In this document: piece by piece, positions 8,933-16,340 of the stretch
Layout of the letters: each line of letters starts with the position of its first letter
Position numbering within the stretch: the first letter of the stretch is position 1
Source: Halopseudomonas phragmitis
GTDB lineage: Bacteria; Pseudomonadota; Gammaproteobacteria; Pseudomonadales; Pseudomonadaceae
Length of the DNA: 64,000 bases
Reading direction: 5' to 3'
Assembly: GCF_002056295.1 (NCBI RefSeq)
Contig: NZ_CP020100.1
Span: forward strand, 891,501 to 955,500
Notes under the pieces: model-generated
Seen by the model: the letters and a program-made list of their open reading frames with translations, nothing else
What the model was told of the DNA's origin: nothing
Database searches by the model: none
Translations under genes and position numbers: made by a program

Positions 8933-10162
8933 TCAGCCGAAAAACCAGTAACACACGCCGATCGCGGTCAGCATCCCGGCCAGGTCAGCCAGCAGGGCAC
9001 AGCCCAGCCCGTGGCGGATACGGCGGATGCCAACCGCCCCAAAATACACCGCCAGTACGTAGAAGGTGGTTTCGGTGCTGCCCTGCATGGTCGCGGCCAG
9101 CAGTGCCGGGAAGCTGTCGACCCCGAAGGTGTTCATGGTTTCGATCATCATCGCCCGCGCGCCGCTACCGGACAGCGGCTTGATGAAGGCGGTCGGCAGG
9201 GCATCAATGAAGCGGGTATCCCAGCCCAGCGCCTCGGTCAGCCAGCGGATGCCATCCAGCCCGGTGTCGAGCACCCCGCTGGCGCGCAGGGCGCCGACCG
9301 CCACCAGCATGGCAACCAGATAGGGCAGCAGGGATACGGTGAAGCTGAAGCCTTCCTTGGCCCCTTCAATGAAGGTGTCATAGACATTGACCTTGCGCAG
9401 CGCGGCAATACCGAGAAAGGCAATGATGATGCCGAACAGGGTCAGGTTGCCGACCAGGGTCGAAGTTGCGGCCAGCGCCTGAGCCGACATCCCGGCCAGG
9501 CTGGTCAGCAGCAGCCCGAGCGCCAGTGCACCGGCGCCCAGATAGGCCAACACCACCGGATCCCAGAGCTTCAGTCGCTGGATCAGCGCGACACTAAGCA
9601 GCCCGACCAGACTGGAGGCGGTAGTGGCCAGCAGAATCGGCAAGAATACCGCGGTCGGATCGGCGGCGCCCTGCTGGGCCCGATACATGAAGATGGTCAC
9701 CGGCAGCAGGGTCAGCGACGAGGTATTAAGCACCAGAAACAGGATCTGCGCGTTGCTGGCGGTATCCTTGCTCGGGTTCAGACTCTGCAGTGCATGCATG
9801 GCCTTGAGCCCGATCGGGGTGGCGGCGTTGTCCAGGCCCAGCACATTGGCGGCAAAATTCATGGTGATGTGCCCTGCGGCCGGATGACCACTGGGCACCT
9901 CCGGCATCAGCCGGCGAAACAGCGGATTCAGCAGGCGCGCCAGCAGGCTGATCAGCCCGGCCTTTTCGGCAATCGCCAGAAAGCCCAGCCACAGGGTCAT
10001 GGTGCCGACCAGCACCAGCACAATCTCAACACTGAGCCTGGCCATGTCGAACAAGGCCGCGACCAGACGGCTGAATACCTCGGCATCGCCAAGCCCCAGC
10101 CACTGCCACAGTGCGGCGACGAACGCGGCGAGGAAAAAACTCAGCCAGATTCCATTGAGCAT
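8933..10162 (-). CDS. Nucleoside-recognition (Gate) membrane protein, SpmA-SpmB fusion
   Basis: Integral membrane protein of 409 residues with two Gate (nucleoside-recognition) domains. The N-terminal half resembles spore maturation protein A (FAANVLGLDNAATPIGLKAM) and the C-terminal half SpmB (KEGFSFTVSLLPYLVAMLVA, then STETTFYVLAVYFGAVG). In sporulating Firmicutes these are two proteins. The fused form occurs in many non-sporulating Gram-negatives, where its role is not established; transport of a nucleoside-like or small solute is only a guess. It starts three bases after the amidase stop and lacks a good ribosome site, which suggests translational coupling. Confidence 0.85.
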   Translation of the reverse strand: MLNGIWLSFFLAAFVAALWQWLGLGDAEVFSRLVAALFDMARLSVEIVLVLVGTMTLWLGFLAIAEKAGLISLLARLLNPLFRRLMPEVPSGHPAAGHITMNFAANVLGLDNAATPIGLKAMHALQSLNPSKDTASNAQILFLVLNTSSLTLLPVTIFMYRAQQGAADPTAVFLPILLATTASSLVGLLSVALIQRLKLWDPVVLAYLGAGALALGLLLTSLAGMSAQALAATSTLVGNLTLFGIIIAFLGIAALRKVNVYDTFIEGAKEGFSFTVSLLPYLVAMLVAVGALRASGVLDTGLDGIRWLTEALGWDTRFIDALPTAFIKPLSGSGARAMMIETMNTFGVDSFPALLAATMQGSTETTFYVLAVYFGAVGIRRIRHGLGCALLADLAGMLTAIGVCYWFFG

Positions 10163-10165
10163 TGG

Positions 10166-11023
10166 TTACGGCTCAACCATCAAGGTCTGCTCGCTGATCG
10201 GCTCGGCCAGCCAGATCTGTAGCGGGGCATCCAGCGCAGCACGCGCCTCGGGTGCCAGGGCGGCAAGCAGCGCGGCGGTTTCGATGTCGGGTAGCCCTCG
10301 GTGATCGGCCGGGCGGAAGCGCATCTGGAAGGCAGCCAGCACGTTGCGAGTCACCCGGCTCCACAGGCCATCATCCGGCACGGCATAACCGACTTCGGCC
10401 AACGCCTGCTGGAACCAGCCAAGCGAAGGGGTTCGTCCGGCCAGTTGGGCCTGCACCTCGGCCACCTGGGCCGCATCAGGCCAGATCGCCACCCCAGCCT
10501 CGGCCAGTTGCCGCCAGGGAAACAGCGGGCCGGGATCAACCTTGCGCTGCGGCGCGACATCGCTATGGCCGATGACCCGCTCAGGGCCCAGGCCGTGGCG
10601 TTGGAGGATGTCACGCAGCAACGGGATCAACGCCTCAATCTGGGCCGGCTCCCACGGCTGCCAATGCCGCTGGCCGTTCTCCTCGCGGTAGCCCTGGTTC
10701 ACCAATTCGATACCGATTGAGCTGGCGTTGAGCCAGGTCCGCCCCTGCCAACTGCTCTCGCCGGCATGCCAGGCCCGGCGGTCCTCATCGACCAGACGAT
10801 AGATGGTCGGCGGGTTTTCATCGATCAGGTAATGGCTACTGACGCCGCCAGTGGCCAGGTTGCGCAGCGAGCGCTCAAAACCGGATGAGGTGTAGTGCAG
10901 GATCACGTACTGAACCCGGCTGTCCTGGCTCAGGGCGCTGTAGCGGGTGTCGATCTGCGGTGATCCGGCGCAGCCGGCCAGCACCGCCAACAGAAGAATC
11001 AGACTCAACGCGCCACGCCGCAT
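10166..11023 (-). CDS. N-acetylmuramoyl-L-alanine amidase, AmpDh2-like lipoprotein
   Basis: Amidase_2 zinc amidase of 285 residues that cleaves the amide between MurNAc and the stem peptide. A lipoprotein signal with lipobox LAGC (Cys18) places it in the periplasm, probably on the outer membrane, as for P. aeruginosa AmpDh2. Zinc ligands are visible in VILHYT and GHSDVAPQRKVDPG. The C-terminal part (about residues 190-260) is a peptidoglycan-binding-like helical repeat (LGWFQQALAEVGY). The upstream AGGAG is seven bases from the ATG. In P. aeruginosa the AmpD homologues affect ampC induction and wall recycling. The same neighbourhood (PA5485 to PA5487) is kept here, except for the membrane gene downstream. 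Confidence 0.88.
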   Translation of the reverse strand: MRRGALSLILLLAVLAGCAGSPQIDTRYSALSQDSRVQYVILHYTSSGFERSLRNLATGGVSSHYLIDENPPTIYRLVDEDRRAWHAGESSWQGRTWLNASSIGIELVNQGYREENGQRHWQPWEPAQIEALIPLLRDILQRHGLGPERVIGHSDVAPQRKVDPGPLFPWRQLAEAGVAIWPDAAQVAEVQAQLAGRTPSLGWFQQALAEVGYAVPDDGLWSRVTRNVLAAFQMRFRPADHRGLPDIETAALLAALAPEARAALDAPLQIWLAEPISEQTLMVEP

Positions 11024-11106
11024 GCAAACTCCTAGGTAGGCCGGGATAGGGTCTGCCTATCTTGCGGGTTTGCCGGCAGGCCATCAAGGGCCAACAGGGG
11101 CTGAAC

Positions 11107-12735
11107 TCAGTCGGCGCAGATCAACCGGTTGCGCCCGTCATCCTTGGCCCGATACATGGCCCGGTCCGCCCGGTCGAACACTTCATCCAGGCTGTCATCG
11201 GCCCGGAACTCGGTATAGCCCAGGGAGATGGTGATCGGTACCCGTTCGCTCTTGAAGTGGAACGGGCAAGCCTCAATCCCGGAGCGCAGCTCTTCCAGTA
11301 CCACATGACCCTGGGCGCTGCTGGTGCCGGGCATCAGCAGGACAAACTCTTCACCACCGAAACGGCCGATGAAATCGGTCTTGCGCAGGCGCCGCGACAA
11401 CTGCTGGGCAATCAGGCGCAACACCTTGTCGCCGGCCAGGTGGCCAAAGTTGTCGTTGATGCTCTTGAAGTGATCGACATCCAGCACTGCCAGCAGCAAC
11501 TGGCCACCATAGCGTTGCCAGCGGTCGAACTCTTCTTCCATGCGTTTTTGCAGGCCGGCGCGGTTGGGCAGCCCGGTCAGGCTGTCGACCATCGCCCGTT
11601 CGCGCTGCTCCTCGAGGTGCTTGCGGAAAGTCTGGGCTTCGACCTCCATAACCTTGATCCGTTCGACCATGACCTGCAGGCGTTCAGCCACCTCCTGCTC
11701 ATGCTGCTCACGCAAGTGACGGGCCTGATCGACATTGCTCAGCAGCGCATCGAGCTTGGCCTCGACATTGGCCTTGAGCGCGTCCAGGTCGGAGGCGTCG
11801 CGAACATCGTCGTGCAGGTCCTCGACCTGATTGCGGATCGCCCCCTCCAGCGCCCGCCCAGCCTCCAAAGTGTTGTTGTAGGCGTCATGGGCCGCTTCCA
11901 GATTGCCCTGAAACTGCGCCAGACGCTTGTTGAGCTGCTGCAGATAGCGCTCAAAGTCGGCCTGGCGCTCATTCTGGGCGCTGAGAATCAGCAGACCGAG
12001 CTCGTCCAGCACCGCCGCCAGCTCATACCAGTTAAGGCCACGCGTGACCTGCTCGCGCAGCCGCTCGGCTTGCGATACCTGGGCATCAACGACCTGCAAT
12101 TCGCTGAGCAGATTGAGCAAAATACCTTCGATATTGGCGGCGATCGCCGAGTAGTTGTGCTCTTCGCCCGCCAGATTGCCGGGCACCTGAACTATCTCGC
12201 CATTGCTCTGGGCAGGCTGTTGCTCAGGCTCTTCAGCCTGATCAGTCGCACGACCGAACAGGCGCGTCCACAGTCCTGGTGCCGACATCTCCTGATTTGG
12301 ATTCAAGGCCTGCCCCTGCACATCCACCAGATCATCTAGCAGGTCGGGAATCTTCGAGGCGTACTCGATCGGCTTGTCCAGCCGCTTGAGCAACTGACGC
12401 AAGGTCTTGGCCGCGTCCTTGGGCGGATCCAGCTCCTGAAGCTGCTCGGCCAATTGCCTGAGGTTGAGGCTGATACGCTGCAGGTTGTTCTGCCGGGCAC
12501 TGTCGGCGGTCAACACCGCATGCTCCAGGTCAGGCATCAGGTCGGCCAGTTTAAACGGCGGGGCGTCACTACGCAGGGCGCTGCGCAGCTCCTTGAGCTG
12601 ACGATCCAGCAGCGGATCCACGCCATCTGCGGCAATACTGACCCTCACCAGCCCACGCTTGAGCAGCTCTTCCTGATCGGTGGTCTCAAAGGCATCGTGC
12701 CCGTTTTGTCGTCGGCTGTTTCGGGTATCGGACAT
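11107..12735 (-). CDS. Diguanylate cyclase (GGDEF), DgcH-like
   Basis: Cytoplasmic GGDEF protein of 542 residues that should make cyclic di-GMP. Residues about 1-370 are long helical, coiled-coil-rich sequence with no recognisable sensor. The GGDEF domain (about residues 375-540) contains the active GGEEF motif and an RKTD inhibitory I-site five residues before it, so both catalysis and product inhibition look intact. Start ATG 12735 has AGGAG seven bases upstream; an in-frame start at 12762 has none. It sits in the place of PA5487 (DgcH), although that protein is longer. No membrane segment is evident. Confidence 0.88.
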   Translation of the reverse strand: MSDTRNSRRQNGHDAFETTDQEELLKRGLVRVSIAADGVDPLLDRQLKELRSALRSDAPPFKLADLMPDLEHAVLTADSARQNNLQRISLNLRQLAEQLQELDPPKDAAKTLRQLLKRLDKPIEYASKIPDLLDDLVDVQGQALNPNQEMSAPGLWTRLFGRATDQAEEPEQQPAQSNGEIVQVPGNLAGEEHNYSAIAANIEGILLNLLSELQVVDAQVSQAERLREQVTRGLNWYELAAVLDELGLLILSAQNERQADFERYLQQLNKRLAQFQGNLEAAHDAYNNTLEAGRALEGAIRNQVEDLHDDVRDASDLDALKANVEAKLDALLSNVDQARHLREQHEQEVAERLQVMVERIKVMEVEAQTFRKHLEEQRERAMVDSLTGLPNRAGLQKRMEEEFDRWQRYGGQLLLAVLDVDHFKSINDNFGHLAGDKVLRLIAQQLSRRLRKTDFIGRFGGEEFVLLMPGTSSAQGHVVLEELRSGIEACPFHFKSERVPITISLGYTEFRADDSLDEVFDRADRAMYRAKDDGRNRLICAD

Positions 12736-12796
12736 GGGTGCTCCTACGCACGGCGTACCCAAGGATTATAGGGGAATTTGACCTGCTGGCTACTGG

Positions 12797-13657
12797 CTAG
12801 GCGTGGCGCAGGCTATCGGGCAGACGAATGTGCATGGCCACCGGCAGATGATCGGAAATTGCCTGGGGCAACACATCGACCTGTTCGATATCCAGACTAG
12901 AGCTGAGCAGAATGTGATCAAGCACCCGGGCGGGTTTCCAGCTCGGGTAGGTACCGGGCAGGCTGGCGGTATGCAGGCCACTGCCACGCAGCGGCGAATG
13001 TTCCAGCAGATCAATGGCATGGGTGTTCATGTCACCCATCAGCACCACATGTTTGAAATCGCTTATCCGTTCTCGGATATAGGCCAACTGACTGGCTCGG
13101 GTTCGGGTGCTGAGCGCCAGATGCATCATCACCACCAGCAACTGTTCATCACCCTGACCGAAACGGGTCAGGATCGCTCCGCGTCCAGGCAGCATGCCCG
13201 GCAGCTTGTGATCTTCTACCAGTTTTGGGGCGAAACGGCTGAGCAGGCCATTGGAGTGCTGGGCAAAACGCCCGAGATTGCGGTTAAGCTGCTGGTACCA
13301 GTAGGGGAACTGGCTTTCCTTGGCCAAATGCTCAACCTGGTTGACGTAACCAGAACGCAGGCTGCCACCATCGACTTCCTGCAGGGCCACCAGATCGAAC
13401 TCGCTGAGCAACTGAGCGATCTGGCGCAAGGTGTTCTGACGCCCGGCATGCGGCAGCAGATGCTGCCAGCTTTTGGTCAGGTAGTGGTGATAACGCTGGG
13501 TATTGATGCCGACCTGGATATTGAAGCTGAGCAGTTTCAACACCTCGGGCAACGGCTGCCCCTCACAGGGGCAATGCGGATTGGTACGCAGCTCTGCGGG
13601 CAGGGCGTGACCATGGGTCACGCGGCGCCAGGGAACATTAGTTGCGGCCAGCATCAT
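12797..13657 (-). CDS. Endonuclease/exonuclease/phosphatase family protein
   Basis: EEP-fold metal-dependent phosphoesterase of 286 residues. The fold motifs are in order: LSFNIQVG, LVALQEVDGG (metal-binding Glu), VVLMGDMNTH (the catalytic Asp-x-Asn pair), VLDHILLS and the C-terminal ISDHLPVAMHI (His). The substrate could be DNA, RNA, lipid or an inositol phosphate; the family does not allow a choice. There is no signal peptide. Its ribosome site GAGGT overlaps the dsbA stop, so it is probably translated with dsbA. The same pair (PA5488-PA5489) occurs in P. aeruginosa. Confidence 0.88.
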   Translation of the reverse strand: MMLAATNVPWRRVTHGHALPAELRTNPHCPCEGQPLPEVLKLLSFNIQVGINTQRYHHYLTKSWQHLLPHAGRQNTLRQIAQLLSEFDLVALQEVDGGSLRSGYVNQVEHLAKESQFPYWYQQLNRNLGRFAQHSNGLLSRFAPKLVEDHKLPGMLPGRGAILTRFGQGDEQLLVVMMHLALSTRTRASQLAYIRERISDFKHVVLMGDMNTHAIDLLEHSPLRGSGLHTASLPGTYPSWKPARVLDHILLSSSLDIEQVDVLPQAISDHLPVAMHIRLPDSLRHA

Positions 13658-13663
13658 GGCACC

Positions 13664-14299
13664 TCAGAGCGCCTGACGTTCCTGATCGACCAGGAACTCG
13701 GCGACCTTGAGCATTTCATCGAAACCACCAACCATACCGCCTTCGATCCGGTACTTGCCGTTGACCACCAGGACCGGCACACCAGTCGCACGGTAGCTGC
13801 GCGCCAGACGCGAAGCCTGATCCATCTTGCTGCGCACACCGAAGGAACTCCAGGCCCGCTTGAAGGTGTCGCTGCTAATGCCATAGGGCTCGAGCAGCTT
13901 GATCATGGCCCCTTCATCGGCCAGGCGGTTACCCTGGTTGTGGATGGCCTGGAACACTGCGGAGTGGGTTTCATCCAGCTTGTTGAGGCTTTCCAGGGTA
14001 TAGAACAATTGACCATGGGTGTTCCAGGTTCCACCAAACATGGCCGGAACCGGGCGGAAATGCACATCCTCAGGAAGTTGCTTCTTCCAGTCCTGAATGA
14101 TCGGTTCAAAGGTGTAGCAGTGACCACAGCCATACCAGAACAACTCGACCACTTCGATCTTGTCAGGCTCCTGAGTCGGCGCCGGCGTGGGCAGCACTAC
14201 ATAGTGAACACCAGCCTTGTACGGGGCCTCTTCCTGGGCATGTGCCAGAGTCAGGGCACCCAATAGCCAGACCGCGAAAACAGATAACCAGACACGCAT
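13664..14299 (-). CDS. dsbA: Thiol:disulfide interchange protein DsbA
   Basis: Periplasmic disulfide oxidase of 211 residues. The signal peptide (about residues 1-21, ending AHA) is followed by a thioredoxin fold with an inserted helical domain. The active site is FWYGCGHCYTFEP, Cys-Gly-His-Cys rather than the E. coli CPHC, as usual in pseudomonads. The cis-proline loop is TGVPVLVVNGKY. It introduces disulfides into exported proteins and is reoxidised by DsbB, which is not in this window. It lies downstream of cytochrome c4, across a terminator-like hairpin. Confidence 0.95.
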   Translation of the reverse strand: MRVWLSVFAVWLLGALTLAHAQEEAPYKAGVHYVVLPTPAPTQEPDKIEVVELFWYGCGHCYTFEPIIQDWKKQLPEDVHFRPVPAMFGGTWNTHGQLFYTLESLNKLDETHSAVFQAIHNQGNRLADEGAMIKLLEPYGISSDTFKRAWSSFGVRSKMDQASRLARSYRATGVPVLVVNGKYRIEGGMVGGFDEMLKVAEFLVDQERQAL

Positions 14300-14413
14300 G
14301 CAGCTCTCCCCAAAGAATACGTCAGTTGCTTGTTGTGACCATCAGGCCGGTAAAAAGATTCCCTGGCCGATGGTCGCATAATAGGTCAGGCGCTGGTAGA
14401 CGCCCATAAAGAA

Positions 14414-14437
14414 AGGGTGGCCTAAGCCACCCTTTTT
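14414..14437 (-). terminator. Rho-independent terminator after cytochrome c4
   Basis: AGGGTGGC-CTAA-GCCACCCT, an 8-bp perfect stem with a 4-base loop, flanked by T-rich tracts on both strands (TTTTT on +, TTCTTT on -). It lies between the cytochrome c4 stop and the dsbA start and would end the c4 transcript, leaving dsbA its own promoter. Confidence 0.75.
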
Positions 14438-14472
14438 GAGAAGCGGGCTGCAACACCCGGCAACATCTGAGC

Positions 14473-15081
14473 TTAACGCAGGCCCTGGATATAGTTGGAT
14501 ACCGCTTCGATATCCTTGTTGCTCAGGCGACTGGCGATGGTCCGCATGACTTCGGTATCACCGTCATTGACCCGGTCACCTTCACGGAAATCGGTCAGCT
14601 GCTTGGCGGTATAGGCCGCATGCTGGCCGGCCAGACGCGGATAACCGGCCGGATCGTTGCCTTTGCCGGTCGGAGAGTGGCAACCGATACAGGCCGGCAG
14701 ACCAGTTTCCAGATTGCCGCCGCGGAAAATAGCCTCGCCACGCTCGGCCAACTCAGCGTCGGCAACGCCCAGACTCGGCGACTGGCTGTTGTAGAAGGCA
14801 GCGATGTCACGCAGATCCTGCTCGTCGAAACCGGTCAGCATGCCGGTCATTTCCAGCACCGGACGACGGCCTTCCTTGATGTCGATCATCTGCTTGAGCA
14901 GGTAGCGTTCGCCCTGACCAGCAAGCTTGGGGAAGTTCGGCATGGGGCTGTTGCCGTCGGGGCCGTGACAGGCAGCACACATGGCAACCTTGCCCTGACC
15001 GGCTTCAGCGTCGCCCTGGTTTGCATGGGCCGCACCGGCCACACCGAGGGATAACACCAGACTGACGAGTAGTTTGTTCAT
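14473..15081 (-). CDS. cc4: Cytochrome c4 (di-haem)
   Basis: Periplasmic di-haem c-type cytochrome of 202 residues. The signal peptide ends AHA near residue 20. Two similar cytochrome domains each carry one haem site: CAACHG near residue 35 and CIGCHS near residue 132. Distal methionine ligands are expected in PMPNFPKLAG and in the C-terminal half. Cytochrome c4 carries electrons from the bc1 complex to terminal oxidases such as cbb3. Gene order c4-dsbA is that of PA5490-PA5489. It is transcribed divergently from engB. Confidence 0.93.
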   Translation of the reverse strand: MNKLLVSLVLSLGVAGAAHANQGDAEAGQGKVAMCAACHGPDGNSPMPNFPKLAGQGERYLLKQMIDIKEGRRPVLEMTGMLTGFDEQDLRDIAAFYNSQSPSLGVADAELAERGEAIFRGGNLETGLPACIGCHSPTGKGNDPAGYPRLAGQHAAYTAKQLTDFREGDRVNDGDTEVMRTIASRLSNKDIEAVSNYIQGLR

Positions 15082-15363
15082 CGGCTAATCCAATAACGGC
15101 TAAAAGAAATCGTTGGCTCTGTCCGCCACTCCGGTCTTCGATGGACCACATTATGTCTGGCGAACGGCCGTATTCATTATTCTGTCCGGCCACGACCTGG
15201 CGCTGATCGGACAGTGGGCATTCATGCTATCTGCGACGCTCAACAGGTGCAATGCACGAACTGTCGCAGTGCCTTTCAGATATAAAACCGCGGCATTATA
15301 TACTAAGCTACCCACGAACGTGAACGCCTTAAGACTCCTGTCGTGCCAGCCAACGGATACTCC

Positions 15364-16005
15364 ATGTCTTCTGCAACACCCCTTGTAACACTTTGTCAGC
15401 GTGCCCACTTCATCAAAAGTGCCAGCCAGGTTGACCAGTGCCCGCCCGATCAGGGTTATGAAGTCGCCTTCGCCGGGCGTTCCAACGCTGGCAAGTCCAG
15501 CGCCCTGAATACCCTGACCCATGCCCGTTTAGCGCGCACCTCGAAGACGCCGGGACGCACCCAGTTGATCAACTTCTTCGGTCTCGATGAGCAGCGGCGA
15601 CTGGTCGATTTGCCCGGCTACGGCTACGCCAAGGTGCCACTGGCGCTCAAGGAGCACTGGCAGCAGCATCTGGATGCCTACCTGACCGGGCGTCAGTGCC
15701 TGGCCGGCGTGGTGCTGGTGATGGATATTCGTCATCCGCTGTCGGAGTTTGACCAGATGATGCTGGAGTGGGCCAACCTGGCCGGGCTACCAGCCCATAT
15801 CCTGCTGAGCAAGGCCGACAAGCTGACTTTCGGTGCAGCCAAGAATAGCCTACTCAAAGTCCAGAGCACTATCCGCAAGGAATTTGGCAACCGCGCCAGC
15901 GTCCAGCTGTTCTCGGCACCCAAGCGCCAGGGTCTGGATGAGGCCTATGCCGTATTGGAAAGCTGGCTGTTTCCCGTCGACGAAGCTCAGGGCCAGGAAC
16001 AGTAG
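15364..16005 (+). CDS. engB: Ribosome biogenesis GTP-binding protein EngB/YihA
   Basis: Essential GTPase of 213 residues that assists assembly of the large ribosomal subunit. The G motifs are in order: G1 GRSNAGKS, G2 region KTPGRTQ, G3 DLPGYG and G4 LSKADK. The length is typical. ATG 15364 gives the conserved N-terminus [16 protein letters not shown]; a GTG at 15343 in the same frame has no ribosome site. The 282 bases between it and cytochrome c4 hold an AT-rich stretch with a TATACT hexamer near 15297, a possible start site. Downstream lie the ErsA gene and polA, the context conserved in enteric bacteria and pseudomonads. Confidence 0.94.
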   Translation: MSSATPLVTLCQRAHFIKSASQVDQCPPDQGYEVAFAGRSNAGKSSALNTLTHARLARTSKTPGRTQLINFFGLDEQRRLVDLPGYGYAKVPLALKEHWQQHLDAYLTGRQCLAGVVLVMDIRHPLSEFDQMMLEWANLAGLPAHILLSKADKLTFGAAKNSLLKVQSTIRKEFGNRASVQLFSAPKRQGLDEAYAVLESWLFPVDEAQGQEQ

Positions 16006-16091
16006 TCCGCCCCGCCCGGGAACTCCAGGCGCTTGGACGCAAGCTTGACGTTGGCTGAGGGACGAGGCGGGGCTTCCCAGGAACGGCAGGC

Positions 16092-16230
16092 AAAAAAAAC
16101 CCCGAGCTTCTATGGGGAGGGAAGGCTCGGGGTTTAACGACCGGGCTGTGCTAGGAAAGGGAGAGTCGCCCGGTATTTCTGCCAACACTAAATCACATCT
16201 AAGGAGCATGAAGGGCTTGACTGGCCATTC
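16092..16230 (-). ncRNA. ersA: Small RNA ErsA (Spot 42-position sRNA)
   Basis: Predicted trans-acting sRNA of about 139 nt between engB and polA, the locus of Spot 42 in enterics and of ErsA in P. aeruginosa. Known ErsA is about that size, made from an AlgU (sigma-E-like) promoter, and regulates algC and oprD. Here an AlgU-type promoter lies at 16237-16264. The RNA would end in a strong terminator: an 11-bp stem (16097-16107 with 16125-16135) followed by eight U. Unpaired C/U-rich patches, CUCUCCCUUUCC and UUCCCUCCCC, are suited to pair with G-rich ribosome sites. The rest of the 335-base gap, 16006-16091, holds only a GC-rich inverted repeat after engB. Confidence 0.8.
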
Positions 16231-16236
16231 ATAATC

Positions 16237-16264
16237 TCTGACCAGGGTGATCACGAATAAGTTC
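16237..16264 (-). promoter_or_regulatory. AlgU (sigma-22)-type promoter of ersA
   Basis: On the minus strand: GAACTT (16259-16264), a 17-base spacer, then TCAGA (16237-16241). The AlgU/RpoE consensus is GAACTT-N16/17-TCTGA, so the -35 is perfect and the -10 differs at one base. It points at the ErsA gene with the expected start near 16230. An A/T tract lies just upstream, as in strong sigma-E promoters. Confidence 0.8.
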
Positions 16265-16340
16265 AAAAAAATTTTTAGACGGATGAGTTATCAGCGGTAG
16301 CCGGCTTATAAGCAGCTCAAGCCGGCCAGCCCCGCCGCAA

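Noticed and set aside
9011..10222. 403-codon plus-strand frame, Gln/Gly/His-rich
   Set aside because: Composition is what the complement of hydrophobic membrane codons gives; it lies opposite the SpmA/B-type gene.
12803..14266. 487-codon plus-strand frame opposite the nuclease and dsbA genes
   Set aside because: It spans two real genes on the other strand and has no domain.
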